In this document: positions 1 through 11,914 of the stretch, piece by piece
Numbering within the stretch: position 1 is the stretch's first letter
Layout of the letters: the number at the start of each line of letters is the position of its first letter
Source of the DNA: Artemisia argyi
Taxonomy: Eukaryota; Streptophyta; Magnoliopsida; Asterales; Asteraceae
Assembly: GCA_030686995.1 (NCBI GenBank)
Contig: CM060681.1
Span: forward strand, 165,290,333 to 165,354,332
DNA: 64,000 nt
Direction of reading: 5' to 3'
The notes under the pieces: model-generated
What the model was told of the DNA's origin: nothing
What the model saw: the letters and a program-made list of their open reading frames with translations, nothing else
Databases searched by the model: none
Translations under genes and position numbers: made by a program

Positions 1-2
1 GA

Positions 3-1217
3 TTCACAGTTTATCAAATGGATGTCAAGAGTGCTTTCTTATATGGTACTATTGAAGAGGAGGTGTATGTCTCACAACCTCCTGGTTTTGTTGATCCTGA
101 CCATCCAGATAAAGTGTACAAGGTTGTTAAAGCTCTATATGGCCTACATCAGGCACCAAGAGCTTGGTATGAAACACTGGCTTCCTACTTAATTTCAAAT
201 GGATTTCAAAGAGGCAAGATAGATCAGACACTTTTCACCAAGAAGCATAAGAAGGATCTTTTGCTAGTTCAAGTGTATGTGGATGATATCATCTTTGGAT
301 CTACAAGGAAGGAGATGTGTTTGGAGTTTGAGAAGCTTATGCACAATAAGTTTCAGATGAGTTCCATGGGGGAACTTACATTCTTTTTGGGTCTGCAGGT
401 TAAACAATCAAGAGAAGGAATCTTTATTAGTCAAGACAAATATGTTGCAGAGATTCTTAGAAAGTTTCAATTTGCTGATTCCAAAACAGCAAGCACACCA
501 ATTGATCCTGAGAAGCCACTTCTTAAAGATGTAGAAGGAACTAATGTGGATGTACACACATACAGATCTATGATAGGTTCTTTGATGTATCTTACATCAT
601 CAAGACCTGATATCATGTTCTCTGTTTGTGCTTGTGCAAGATATCAAGTAACTCCTAAGGTTTCTTATTTAACAGCAGTCAAGAGAATTTTTAGATATCT
701 CAAGGGTCAACCTAGGTTGGGTCTGTGGTATTCTAAGGAATCACCTTTTGATTTGGTAGCATACTCAGACAGTGATTATGCTGGTGCTAGCTTGGACAGA
801 AAGTCAACAATAGGAGGATGTCAATTCCTTGGGTGTAGACTTATCTCATGGCAGTGTAAGAAGCAGACAATGGTGGCTACTTCAACAACTGAAGCTGAAT
901 ATGTAGCTGCTGCAAATTGTTGTGGTCAAGTCCTATGGCTTCAAAACCAACTTCTTGACTATGGGTACAATTTCTTACATACCATTATTCATATTGATAA
1001 TAGTAGTACAATTTGCATTATTAAAAATCCAGTGCAACATTCTAAAACAAAACACATTGAAATTAGACATCATTTTATTAGAGATTGCAATGAAAAGAGG
1101 TTAATTCAAGTAATGAAAATTGCTTCAGAACAAAACTTTGCAGATCTTCTTACAAAAGCTTTTGATGTTGGTAGATTTCAGTACTTGGTAGCAGGCATTG
1201 GAATGCTTAATCTTTAA
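3..1217 (+). CDS. Copia polyprotein C-terminus: reverse transcriptase + RNase H (partial)
   Basis: Frame is open from base 3, so the coding region continues leftward; the first internal Met is at 18. RT landmarks are [25 protein letters not shown] and the catalytic [10 protein letters not shown]. RNase H has [17 protein letters not shown], the TEAEYVAAA helix and the terminal [11 protein letters not shown] segment that closes copia polyproteins. RT copies element RNA and RNase H removes the template. No frameshift or stop is seen in the 405 visible codons, so the insertion is probably fairly young. The start belongs to a polyprotein outside the window. Confidence 0.95.
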   Translation, partial: FTVYQMDVKSAFLYGTIEEEVYVSQPPGFVDPDHPDKVYKVVKALYGLHQAPRAWYETLASYLISNGFQRGKIDQTLFTKKHKKDLLLVQVYVDDIIFGSTRKEMCLEFEKLMHNKFQMSSMGELTFFLGLQVKQSREGIFISQDKYVAEILRKFQFADSKTASTPIDPEKPLLKDVEGTNVDVHTYRSMIGSLMYLTSSRPDIMFSVCACARYQVTPKVSYLTAVKRIFRYLKGQPRLGLWYSKESPFDLVAYSDSDYAGASLDRKSTIGGCQFLGCRLISWQCKKQTMVATSTTEAEYVAAANCCGQVLWLQNQLLDYGYNFLHTIIHIDNSSTICIIKNPVQHSKTKHIEIRHHFIRDCNEKRLIQVMKIASEQNFADLLTKAFDVGRFQYLVAGIGMLNL

Positions 1218-2652
1218 AATTTTCAATATAATGTGTTCTTGTATATAGATTTTGTTAATGCATCTAACTTTGTTATTTAAAAACTACTATTACCAATTTA
1301 AAGTTATTCATACAGTTAGTTCTATGATTATTCTAATTCAAGACAAGTACTTTGTACTTTGTTTATTTGGTTTTAGACTAACAGTTTCAGGTATGAATGT
1401 TTGAGCTGAAAGGCTATTTCAAGTGAAATCTGCTGATCAAAGCTGATGATCATTGCTGCTGATATAATAGGTTCATGATAGAAAAAGTTTGGGACTTCAA
1501 AACTCCTTAAAACTTCTTTCTTGAAATCTGATTATGATGTTTCACTTTGAATTGATAAATTAGTTGATCAGTTAATATCTGATACAACTCACTTTCTATC
1601 ATTTTATACTCTCAAGTATAATCTGACTAATCTACGGATATTTGATAGAAAGAACAGTGAGCAACAGTGAATCTAACACTTGTGTTGGAGGTAACAAATG
1701 CCACGAGCTGGAAACCTTGTAAAGAAAGCCTTTTGAATAGGTTTATCTGTACACAGGCAGTTATTTATAACTGAAAACATTGGTTCTCACACAACCAGAG
1801 GTTGCTTTAAACCGAAATTTTGATTAAGTGTTAGTTACCACACTTAATCCCTTCAAAATGGTTGTAAGCAGTATGATTTTTCATAATAAAATCATATACA
1901 TACTGCTAAGGCAAAAGTTTCTTAAAAGGATTTTCAAAAGATGACTTTAAAAAACCATCAACAGATGGACCATGAGTCAAAAACGTCCATTGAATCACCT
2001 CTCATAGGAGTTAACACACCTAGAAGTGATGAGGGCAGAATCTTAAACTCTTAAGGAATTGACGGCTTCATGTACAAATTGTCTGAAAACATGGAAATTG
2101 CTAGATCAGATGATATGATATGATTGTGAGAGATCTTCCAAACAGGGGAGGAAATTTCTCAGGAGAGAAATAAATCTCAGGGGAGGTTACAAAAGCCCTT
2201 TAAAGGAAGATTAACCAAAGAAAAAGAAGGAAAAGATAAGAGCATACAAGATGATGACATGGTTTTTACTGATAAAAAACAAGAACAGAGCTGATAGGAG
2301 AAAGTTCTATCTAGGTCAAAAGTTGAAAATATTCAAATTCAGTTCACTACGTTTGTTCATCACTTCCAAAGACATGCTGAAAGATGATTTCTACTTCTTG
2401 GAACAAGCATCCAAGATACATAGCATCATTGCCTCTTATAATTCTTCAAGTTGAAAATTGCACCATCTTTTAGTCCAAGATTGGAGCAAAGAACAGAAAG
2501 CTGATGAGTTACAGAGAAAGACATTCAATCACTCAAAAGAGAAGAAAGTTCATATCACAGTCTGACAATGAAGTGTTTGAAAGATCTTCACAAAGTCCTC
2601 ATTTAATTCAGAAAAACATGTTTGAATGTAATTCACATGTTTAGGGGAGGAT
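1218..2652 (+). other. Copia 3' noncoding region with polypurine tract
   Basis: About 1.4 kb between the polyprotein stop and the LTR. Many ctgctgatg-like words recur, but I see no domain and no convincing envelope-like ORF; a 67-codon ORF at 2251-2454 looks accidental. It ends in a polypurine tract (aggggagg, 2643-2650), the second-strand priming site, two bases before the LTR. Confidence 0.75.
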
Positions 2653-3362
2653 TGTTGGGAATTAAATAATCAGAAGAATCAGCATAAAGGTTTAAGGAAA
2701 TACATCAAGTATGTTTCTGCTGATAAAGCACAAAGCAAGTTTCCACTGATGGATTCTGCTGAAGAACGTTTTCTACTGATAGTGTTTCTGCTGATGGATT
2801 CTGCTGATGCTACTATGACTCATATAACAGCTGTGTAGATAAGTACAACTTATTCTATTGACTCATATACAAGATAATATCTTTGTTGTAGTCATCAAAT
2901 TGAACACTCCAAGTGAGCTGTAATCCTAGATACATGTTGTATCTTAATGACTAAACATGATAAGTCATCAACTAGCTAGAATGAAGCTTAGTCATAAGCT
3001 AGTAAATTAGATGAGTCATATAGATTGTAAAAGATCTTTCCTTGGACTATAAAAGGAAGATCTTAGATATGTGACAGACGTGCGTGATAAAAGTGTGATA
3101 GACATAGACATATACATAGAGAAAAACATTAGAACAAAACACAAGATTCAAGGTCTTTGTAACCCTAGTGATAGTGAAGATCACTCGTATTATTCTGAAT
3201 AATATTGAATCGTTTGGTGAAATACTTTCATTGTTCTTTGTTCAATAAACACAAGCGTCACAGTTCCATTTCCAATAAACATTCTAAGTGTGGTTAAGTA
3301 GATTCCGCATACTTAATCATATTCACTCAAAGTATCATATTTACACATTAAAAGGTCCAACA
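2653..3362 (+). repeat. Copia 3' LTR (710 bp)
   Basis: Starts TGTTGGGA directly after the polypurine tract and ends GGTCCAACA, giving the short terminal inverted repeat TGTTGG/CCAACA. It contains a TATA box at 3047-3056. The five bases after it are cctat; the matching target-site copy would lie left of the window. Confidence 0.88.
3047..3056 (+). promoter_or_regulatory. TATA box of copia LTR
   Basis: CTATAAAAGG in the LTR middle, the usual U3 position for RNA polymerase II initiation in copia elements. Confidence 0.6.
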
Positions 3363-3397
3363 CCTATAGTGTGTGATCAAATCAAGTGATCCTCTCA

Positions 3398-4105
3398 TGC
3401 CTTAATGTGTAAATCTTGATTGTGTATTCTTGAGCAACGTATACTTTGGGAAATGGCACTCAGTAATCTTTTATACTTTGGGAAATGGCACCCAGTGATC
3501 TTTTATACTTTGGGAAATGGCACCCAGTAATCTTTTAACTTTGGGAAATGGCACCCAGTAATCTCATAACTTTGGGAAATGGCACCCAGTAGTCTTTAAT
3601 CTTTGAGCATTGGCATGTACACATATCGTATTCTCATATGTCTTAATCATAATATATATTAGCAGTGGGTTGTGAACACATAGGTTACAAGTCTTGTATG
3701 GGCAGGAATTGCAACTGAGTGGATTCACGATGCCTTTGCTGTGTGATCATTTTTATAGGCTTTATTTGTTAAACAAACTCTATGAACTCACCAACCTTTG
3801 TATTGACACTTTTAAGCATGTTTATCTTAGGTTTGTAAGGCGATAGCAGGTGTGTGGAGCTGAGAGTCTTAGGGCATGCTTTTGGAGACTTTCGCTTTTA
3901 TCGTTTACCATTCGATACACTTTAAAAACTTATGTATTATTCTACTTTGGGATCTTTGCTTTGTAAACCATGACTTTTATCTATTCGAATGGTAACTTTT
4001 CAAAACGTCTCATTTAGAGGTCGTTTTCTATATCTTGTACTTTGTGCCCTGAAGTAGCATCCCAGTGACACTATCGTTCCGTTGCGATATTTTGGGGGTG
4101 TTACA
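3398..4105 (+). repeat. Gypsy 5' LTR, 3' portion
   Basis: 708 bp nearly identical to 8625-9396 and ending in TTTGGGGGTGTTACA. The 64-bp length difference equals two fewer copies of a 32-bp minisatellite unit. The 35 bases between the copia LTR and this homology (3363-3397) do not match the 3' LTR and are unexplained. Confidence 0.88.
3449..3603 (+). repeat. LTR minisatellite, 5 units of about 32 bp
   Basis: Units follow the pattern actttgggaaatggcaccca plus gtaatctttta. A degenerate sixth unit (ctttgagcattggcatg) follows. Confidence 0.9.
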
Positions 4106-4108
4106 TAT

Positions 4109-4120
4109 TGGTACCAGAGC
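4109..4120 (+). promoter_or_regulatory. Primer binding site (tRNA-Met)
   Basis: TGGTACCAGAGC, three bases after the 5' LTR, is complementary to the 3' end of initiator tRNA-Met with one difference from the usual TGGTATCAGAGC. It primes minus-strand cDNA. Confidence 0.88.
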
Positions 4121-4826
4121 CTTGGTTATAGAGAACTAGGTTGTTTTTAGAGCCTATACTATAACTACATACATTTAGACTCTCCTCCCTATCGCCTTGC
4201 ACTTTTCATACACGTACGCTTGCTGATAATTTTTTTTTCTAGACCTACGCTATTAGATAATTTGTGGTACCGATGGGGAAGTCCCAAAATCTAGTCAAGT
4301 CATCAGAAATATGGAGCTCGGTAATAACTGATTATTTAACTTAATCTTGTGACAGTTCTTGTTTGATGAGACATGAGACTGAGTTAAATAAAGGTTATTA
4401 CTTAGCTGTAGAGATTTGATGATTTGCCCGAGGATGGGGGTTCTCTTGAGGATACTCTTGAGAAACTGTTAGAAACTAGACTTCCCAGTGACTTTAGCAC
4501 TTAAGGGAGAATCCTTTGTTCCTTTGTACTGAGCGTGACATTCCCTAGATACCCATTTAAGCAACGTCTACCACTGAGATATGTGTGCCTGGTGATATGT
4601 ACACCTGTGAAAGGAAACATTTATAATTGTTGTGGCCAACATAATTATAAGTGCTTCACGACCCACGTGGACATATGACTATGCTTATGTAGATCGGTGT
4701 TGGCACAACTTAGGAAATAACTGGTGGCGTGGTATTATGTATGAGGATGTTAAGTATAGACTTTGGATAATCAACGGTTTTCCCTCATCTCTGACATTCA
4801 CTAAATGTCCTTCCTCTCAGGAAATC
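4121..4826 (+). other. Gypsy leader region
   Basis: Untranslated leader between the primer site and the chosen gag start. The gag frame is open from 4632, but those 65 upstream codons lack gag character, while 4827 begins the basic [14 protein letters not shown] segment. Confidence 0.6.
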
Positions 4827-6200
4827 ATGGCACCAAGGAGAGTGACTCGTAGCTCTGGTAGAGGAGGCGCAACACCAAGGGGTGGAAGGACTGGTGGACG
4901 TGGAGGTAGAGGAGCTGCTCATGACACTAGTAACCCTAGTAACGATGGTGGAAGAACTGGTGGACGTGGAGGTAGAGGAGATGGTTGCGGCGTTGAAAAC
5001 AATGATAACAACGACGGTGGAAATCCTGATTTTGAAGCCATCATCGCTCGACAACTTCAAAATTTTCTCCCCACTATTGTCACTCAAGTTGGCGATCATA
5101 TGAATAACTTGGCAAACCACGAAAGTGGAATTAACAACACCCATGGTATAGGCCAGAATGGTAATGGCAACAACAACAATAGGACAGGATGTACGTATAA
5201 GGAATTTACATCATGCAAGCCAATTGATTTCAATGGTGTAGGAGGCGCGTTGGTGTATACTCGATGGGTCGAAAAGATGGAGTCGGTGATCGACATTAGT
5301 AACTGTGCAGCACATCAAATGGTCGCATGCTTGCTATCAAGAAAGGCATTGACATGGTGGAATACGCATATTCAAGCTAGGGGTAGAGAGGCAGCTGTAG
5401 GTATGACATGGGACGATTTTAAGGCATTACTAAAGGAGGAATACTGCCCGGACAACGAGATGCAGAAGCTGGAGGATGAACTTTATCATCACTCTATGAT
5501 AGGGGCTAGTCATGCAGCCTACACAGATCGATTCCATGAATTAGCCAGACTAGTTCCACATCTAGTTGCCCCTGAGTCCAAGAGGATCGAGAGGTACATA
5601 TATGGCCTTGTCCCAGAAATTTGTGGGACTGTAAAAACAACTGAGCCTTCTACAATTCAGAGTTCAATATTGAGAGCAGGGACTCTGACAGATGAGATGG
5701 TTAGAAATGGAAGCTTGAGGAACATTGATAAAAGGAAGGGAACAAGCGAGTCGAACAAGCAAATGGGCACAATAGCTGACAACAAAAGGGCAAGGACCTT
5801 TGCGGCGACTAGTTCTGGTCTGAAAGAGTATGTAGGCCCGCATCCTAAATGTACGAAATGTAATTTTCATCACCAAAAGACTGCACCCTGCCGTATGTGT
5901 GCAAATTGCAGACAGTCTAGTCATTTTACAAACCAGTGTAGAGAACCAGTAAATGTGGGCAATATGACGAACAACCAAAGGACATGCTATGAGTGTAACA
6001 GCCCAGATCACCTTCGGAACACCTGTCCTAAGTTGAAAAGGAATCTTAACCAAGGAGGCAATCGTCCAAACTTAGCATCAGCAATTGAAGGGCCACGAGA
6101 TGAGGCCAACGAGATTCCACCCGCACTTGGCAGAGCTTACTTCTTAGGAAATCCTATCACCCAACATGTCCGCGATAGCATAACGGGTACATTCTCTTGA
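4827..6200 (+). CDS. Retrotransposon Gag, Ty3/gypsy
   Basis: 457 residues. The Arg/Gly-rich N-terminus has two [13 protein letters not shown] repeats (about residues 15-50). A retrotransposon-gag core follows (about 130-250), recognisable by [20 protein letters not shown] and [11 protein letters not shown]. Near the C-terminus are three knuckles: a degenerate CTKCNFHH motif and two good CCHC boxes ([28 protein letters not shown]), which bind nucleic acid. Gag forms the virus-like particle. The ORF stops at TGTFS, just where related elements run into protease, so the pol region has been deleted and the stop lies at or near the deletion junction. Confidence 0.92.
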   Translation: MAPRRVTRSSGRGGATPRGGRTGGRGGRGAAHDTSNPSNDGGRTGGRGGRGDGCGVENNDNNDGGNPDFEAIIARQLQNFLPTIVTQVGDHMNNLANHESGINNTHGIGQNGNGNNNNRTGCTYKEFTSCKPIDFNGVGGALVYTRWVEKMESVIDISNCAAHQMVACLLSRKALTWWNTHIQARGREAAVGMTWDDFKALLKEEYCPDNEMQKLEDELYHHSMIGASHAAYTDRFHELARLVPHLVAPESKRIERYIYGLVPEICGTVKTTEPSTIQSSILRAGTLTDEMVRNGSLRNIDKRKGTSESNKQMGTIADNKRARTFAATSSGLKEYVGPHPKCTKCNFHHQKTAPCRMCANCRQSSHFTNQCREPVNVGNMTNNQRTCYECNSPDHLRNTCPKLKRNLNQGGNRPNLASAIEGPRDEANEIPPALGRAYFLGNPITQHVRDSITGTFS

Positions 6201-6445
6201 ACAACTATCTTATTTTCGTAGCACTTAAGTCTTAGTATAGGACTTATACACAACATCGACTAATCTGAGACCTAGCATCATCAACTTTAGTTATATTGAT
6301 AATAGTTGATTTGATTAGTGTAAGCAATTCCAAAATCGAGCCAATCTTTCAAAAGACCTTTTGCATTGTCGAATCAGACCACTAGGCACATATGTGGAAC
6401 GAATGAGCTGAACTTCGGGACGAAGTTCCTTTTAGGGTGGGAGAC
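6201..6445 (+). other. Residual internal region and polypurine tract
   Basis: 245 bp between gag and the 3' LTR, the only trace of the pol region. It ends in tttagggtgggagac (6431-6445), a purine-rich tract before TGTCAC. Confidence 0.7.
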
Positions 6446-9396
6446 TGTCACAACTCGTAAATTCTGGTCTTTTCCCGAACTTTCAAAACTTTTACTATTC
6501 ATCATTTTACTATTCATCATTTTTGGAGTCCGTTTGTGATTCTGAGAAGTGTTCAAAAATTTTACTATTCATAAACATTATTCACTCCCGGAGAAAATTT
6601 GTCATTCATGCGTGAGTTGCATCATTTCTGTATACGTACGGTTATCTACCTAATAAACGTTATCCTATAAACTATTACTATGAATAATTGATCCGATAAT
6701 CCCAACTATGGTCCTAACACATTTTTACACTCATTATAATGATATAAAAGTTATATTATTAAATTTACCCGAAGTTTTGAATTTTTTTGATATACGTATC
6801 GTTAAACGTTTATAACTACGACGGTTTTCTGTAACTTCAATACGACAACTATTTATTCACCCAATACCCACGAGAAATGAGATTTTACAATTTTTACGAC
6901 TTTCATATATCCTATTTTGTTCCGTAAAAATTTATTTCTAACAAACACAGTAACCAAAACTTACAACGTAACACGTTATATACACTAAATGACTAACAAT
7001 ACACTTAATAATACACAAAACACAAATATCTACATATATACATACACATATTCATGTAAGACTTTGCTACCTTGGTGAAATTACTATAATGCCCTCATTT
7101 GCAAGATATTTTAATACATAAACACTTAAACTAAAACATAACTAGTTTTGTAAATCAAAAAGCAAGGTTTTTGTCTTTCTTTTCCTTCCTACCTCACGAC
7201 ATCAACAAGGATCATCAAGGAATCCATAGTTTTTCAAGATTGAAGTAAAATATTATCCCTAGACTACTCCTTGTTCAAGTTTTGAAATAAAAACTAGGAA
7301 GTTATTAAGTTTCTTGATCATTTCCAACCTCATCATTAACTAGTAAGTTTCAAGTTATGATTTTCATCATCTAATACTTTCCTTTTTATGATAACATGAT
7401 GTATTTTCTATTTATATAGAATACATGTAAGTATATATATGTTAAAGATACCACTTTCAAGTATATTTTAATTTTACAAGGTTATAATTAATCCTATGAT
7501 CATCCCTTTGATATCCTTTTGGTTTTGTGAATATTAGGAACCTATGACACCCTAAGAAGGTGTATGGTAAGATTAGACTAGCTTGTGGTGTATTGAAGTG
7601 GTTAAAACATAAACTAGAAACAAGAAAAGTGAGTTTTAAACAAATAAAATACCTACTGTCCCTATTTGTAAAACGTGGGAAATCCAGGGGGTTAGGAGTA
7701 CTTTTGGGCCAAAGATTTAGAAAATAATTTCCGAGATGAAACTATGGCCGAAAGTTTGGATAAAAACGAGTTAATAACGAAGGAGATATGATTTTTCAAA
7801 GTTTAACGTCGAAAACTATATTTTTCAGAAAATAGCTTGCTGTTGAACAGTTTTCATGGACTGTTTCGAGGCGTAAAACTTGATCTAGCCATCCCGACTT
7901 ATCAAAAATATGTTAATATGCCATCCCACGATTCCGGGGATATAAAGAACGTAGAAAACAAGCTTATAACGAAAAAGATACAAGCGTTTGAAATCCGACG
8001 AAACATATACACTTTTGACAGCTTTTCCTATTATAGAAATTACTAAGTGTTAAACACTATATTTTTCAAGTAACGACATGGAGAGCCAATTTTCTCATTG
8101 ATCGAGGCGCGTACGATCAGAAGTTAAACAAGACGACATCTAGATATTGTTACATGGTTTTCAAAAACGCCGAGCTTGAACACTAACACTTAACGTACTA
8201 TATTTCACGACTAGTTTTGTGAAGCCGTTTGGACACATTTTCTAAGTTAAGAACAATGTTAAACTACGCAGGAAACTTTATATTTACTCATACAACAATA
8301 AACGACAAACGTTATTTTCAAAAACTACAAGTGGTATTGATAACGTACGTATACGCATGTGTAGCATTGTTTCATTTCCTACATTAGAATCATATCATTC
8401 ATAATAGGTTGCGGTTAAGGAATCAAGCCTATTTCTGATCAGTCACTAGCATTATTATAGCTGTTGCATCAGGTGAGTCATAGCCCCGCTTTTACTCTTT
8501 TACTACTCGTTTTAAACTACTTGGGGGAGATACATGCACAATACTTTCTTTGATACTTGAAACGTTTATACTTTTATACTATGCTAAGTTGTTACAGTAT
8601 TACTTTTAGCAGAACTACTATATGTGCCTTAATGTGTAAATCTTGATTGTGTATTCTTGAGCAACGTATACTTTGGGAAATGGCACCCAGTAATCTTTTA
8701 TACTTTGGGAAATGGCACCCAGTGATCTTTTAAACTTTGGGAAATGGCACCCAGTAATCTTTTATACTTTGGGAAATGGCACCCAGTAATCTTTATACTT
8801 TTGGGTAATGGCACCCAGTAATCTTTTAACTTTGTGAAATGGCACCCAGTAATCTCATAACTTTGGAAAATGGCACCCAGTAGTCTTTAATCTTTGAGCA
8901 TTGGCATGTACACATATCGTATTCGCATATGTCTTAATCATAATATATATTAGAAGTGGGTTGTGAACGCACTGGTTACAAGTCTTGTATGGGTAGGAAT
9001 TGCAACTGAGTGGATTCATGATGCCTTTGCTGTGTGATCATTTTTATATGCTTTATTTGTTAAACAAACTCTATGAACTCACCAACCTTTGTGTTGAAAC
9101 TTTTAAGCATGTTTATCTCAGGTTTGTAAGGCGATAGCAGGTGTGTGGAGCTGAGAGTCTTAGGGCATGCTTTTGGAGACTTTCGCTTTTATCGTTTACC
9201 ATTCGATACACTTTAAAAACTTATGTATTATTCTACTTTGGGATCTTTGCTTTGTAAACCATGACTTTTATCTATTCGAATGGTAACTTTTCAAAACGTC
9301 TCATTTAGAGGTCATTTTCTATATCTTGTACTTTGTGCCCTGAAGTAGCATCCCAGTGACGCTATCGTTCCGCTGCGATATTTTGGGGGTGTTACA
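6446..9396 (+). repeat. Gypsy 3' LTR (2951 bp)
   Basis: Begins TGTCACAACTCG after the purine tract and ends GGTGTTACA. An LTR near 3 kb is long but known in Tekay-type chromoviruses. No gene is seen in it; small ORFs such as 7837-8046 have no family features. The following five bases are ctagt (9397-9401), the presumed target duplication; its partner lies left of the window. Confidence 0.88.
8668..8895 (+). repeat. LTR minisatellite, 7 units of about 32 bp
   Basis: Same unit as at 3449-3603, seven copies here against five there. Confidence 0.9.
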
Positions 9397-11914
9397 CTAG
9401 TGTTGATCCTGGGCTTGTGAAACTTTTGAAGAACGAGTTTTCACTCTCAGACCTTGATGTGGTTCTCATCAATCCAAATAATTGAGAGTCTATAAAATAA
9501 GCTGGAATCCACATTTCTCTAAGATTAAACATCTTTGTCAACCATTTGTGTTTTTGCAAACCAAAATCTTCAATCAACTTGGCCCATCTCTCTTCAAATT
9601 GGAAGGATTCAATGAACATATTCCAAATGAGCTTCTTAAAACGCTTCTTGAAATCAGTTTCTTTGTATATTGTCTTACAAATCTGTTTTATTGAAAAATT
9701 GAGTTTTAGTGGCTTATTTTTCAGTATAAAGCACATGATATATACATAGGAATCACATGTGAATCATATAATTTTAAAGTTGAATCACCTGTGAATCACA
9801 TGTGATAAACATCTGAATCACATGTGATTTACAAGTGAATCACATGTGATAAAAATCTAAATCACATGTGATTTATCTGGAAATCACATGTGATTCATTT
9901 AATATTATAGTTAAATCACATGTGAATCACACATAAACAGATTAGTTAATTGAATATTCTTACCTTTGCTGGAATCTTTTGGTCAATATGCCACATGCAA
10001 AGTCTGTGTTTTGAGTGAGTGAAAACGGCTTCAATAGCTCTCTTCATTGCTCCATCTTGATATGTTACAACCATGGTTGGTTCTTTCTTGAAGGCAGTCA
10101 TAAATGCGTTAAGTAGCCACGTGTATGATTCGGTATCTTCATGTAAAAGCATCCCCGAACCAAATGTGACACACCTTCTGTGATTATCAACGCCAGTGAA
10201 TGGTACAAACACCATGTTGTACCTAGGAACATATATAGATAAATATACTGTGATGCAAAAGTAAATCACATGTGATTGTTGAAATCAATCATATGTGATT
10301 TTGGTTTTAAAAGGAAATCATATTAAAAAAATTATATGTAAATTAGAAAAAAATAATAATAAAAACTTACTTGTTACACCTGAATGTTACATCAAAGGAT
10401 ACAATGTCTCCAAACTCTTTGTAGTTGCATTTCGCAACTTCATCAGCCCAAAACATTGCCTCTAACTCACTGTTTTTTACCTTATATTGAAATGTAAAGT
10501 CCGGCACATAATCCTTTCTATTTTCCATTTTGTTTATAAGCATTTGTGCATCACTCTCCCCTATGAAAGCATTAATATCCCTTTGATGATTCTTAAAATC
10601 ATCAGATGTCCCATGAACATACTCATATCCACCTTTCATACTGGTTAACAAGTTATGAGCCCGTGTTGCACCAATCTTGTTTGTTGCTGATTTTACAATA
10701 AACATTTTGTGTGCTTGAGTCATTTTTCTTTGTTTTATTGTAAAATGTTTGTATTCTTTTGGTATTAGCATATGGTTGTGTTTATCAATAAACTGAACTA
10801 ACTTGTATTTTCCAGAAACTGTATGCAATTCCAACCTTAAACGAGCTTTACAACCTGTTACATGAACAGTTGTATTTCTTTTTTGTTTGTCACTGTTTTG
10901 AGGATCCAAAGTGTCAATATTAATACCTCTTGGAAGACCTTCTTTGTTACACATGATGTACTTGTGTTGTACCTTACCAGATTTTGTTAATCGTTGCCCT
11001 GACTTTTTGATTTGAAAACCTCCTGCTTCTGCGTAAGTACTATACATCTCTATAGCTTCCTCTAAAGTATCATAGTATCTTCCCTCAACAGGTATAGGAA
11101 TGCCTTCATCTACATGAGGCACCTAGTGTATCGATCCACCCGGTGTCTCAGAATGCTCATATAATGTTAGTCTGGGTGATCTCATAGAATCTGCATATTA
11201 AAAACAGATCACTTGTGATTCATGGGTAAAACACATGTGATTATTTAGTAAATCGCATGTGATTATTTAGTAAATCACATGTGATTTAACTTTATAACAG
11301 ATTCAAACAATAAAACAGCATAGTCACAGAATTACATGTGATTTAAGTTAACTAATAATCTGAATCACATGTAATTCATATTAAAAAGATTCAAACAATA
11401 AAACAACATAATCACAGAATTACATGTGATTTAAGATAACTAATAATCTGAATCACATGTGATTCAGATTAAAAAGATTGTGAGTCACATTTTGTGAATC
11501 ACATGTTATTAAAACAACATAATAACATTTTGTGAATCAAATGTGATTTAAAAGGAAATCACATGTGATTTACAAATAATTCAAATCTTTTTTACTCCTT
11601 TCTATGTTTTAAAATAACCGAGTTCAAATCACATGTGATTTAACATTCCAAAATATCAAAACACTAAAATAGCTGACAACGAAACTGTATAATATACCAA
11701 AAGATCAAATCACATGTGATTTACCTTCAATTTTCTTTTCAACATTGACTTCATCTACAACATCTACTGGAACATCTATAACATCAACTTCTGGTAAAAC
11801 TTCTTCTAGATCTTGTAAATCATCTACAACATCTCCTGTGTCTGCAACATCTACTGTAACTTCGATCAGCTTATTCTCATCTATAACATCAATTAAATTC
11901 CGATTGTCATCCAT
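9397..11914 (-). pseudogene. FAR1/FHY3-related (FRS) gene, truncated by the gypsy insertion
   Basis: Minus-strand gene with four exons whose phases agree: 11725-11914, 10371-11190, 9964-10222 and 9397-9681. Exon 1 encodes an acidic, DV-rich N-terminus starting MDDNRNLIDVIDEN. Exon 2 carries the FAR1 DNA-binding domain (YSTYAEAGGFQIKKSG, C and H zinc ligands CKARL...KHNHML) and runs into the transposase-like domain. Exon 3 has the MULE-transposase core (TYQDGAMKRAIEAVF, HRLCMWHID). Exon 4 continues to SENSFFKSFTSPGSTLV and is cut there by the gypsy LTR; the SWIM zinc finger must lie beyond the retroelement. A TAG at 11123-11125 replaces the Trp expected in the GGSIHW motif. FRS proteins are domesticated MULE transposases acting as transcription factors; a live transposon origin is also possible. 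Confidence 0.88.
9748..11724. repeat. Dispersed 14-bp palindrome AATCACATGTGATT in FRS introns
   Basis: At least a dozen exact TCACATGTGA cores and many one-base variants lie in intron 3 (9748-9935), intron 2 (10263-10300) and intron 1 (11205-11724), while the exons between are free of them. The core CACATGTG is a double E-box/NAC-type CATGTG site. Spacing is irregular, so this is not a plain tandem repeat. Confidence 0.9.

Larger units (their letters stand above)
1..3362 (+). mobile_element. Ty1/copia LTR retrotransposon, 3' part
   Basis: The window opens inside the polyprotein (reverse transcriptase), followed by RNase H, a 1.4-kb noncoding region, a polypurine tract and the complete 3' LTR. 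Order RT, RNase H, LTR with no integrase after RT is the copia order. The 5' half lies left of the window. RNase H wording ([19 protein letters not shown]) is typical of large plant copia elements, possibly the SIRE lineage, which is an inference. The sequence right of the LTR (from 3398) is gypsy LTR, so this copia is nested in that gypsy element. Confidence 0.93.
3363..9396 (+). mobile_element. Gag-only Ty3/gypsy retrotransposon (Tekay-like, TR-GAG type)
   Basis: Visible parts are the end of the 5' LTR, a tRNA-Met primer site, one gag ORF, a polypurine-like tract and a 2951-bp 3' LTR. Protease, reverse transcriptase, RNase H, integrase and chromodomain are all absent: gag ends at about the point where protease should begin and the LTR follows 245 bp later. 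This matches terminal-repeat retrotransposons with a GAG domain (TR-GAG), which depend on an autonomous partner. The copia element occupies its 5' LTR. It lies in an exon of the FAR1-like gene to its right. Confidence 0.85.

Noticed and set aside
2251..2454. Envelope-like ORF in the copia 3' region
   Set aside because: 67 codons, no signal peptide or membrane segment, composition like its surroundings.
3449..3603. Regularly spaced repeats resembling a CRISPR array
   Set aside because: Units are contiguous 32-bp tandem repeats without unique spacers, inside a plant LTR.
4109..4120. tRNA gene
   Set aside because: Only the primer-binding complement of tRNA-Met is present; no cloverleaf sequence follows.
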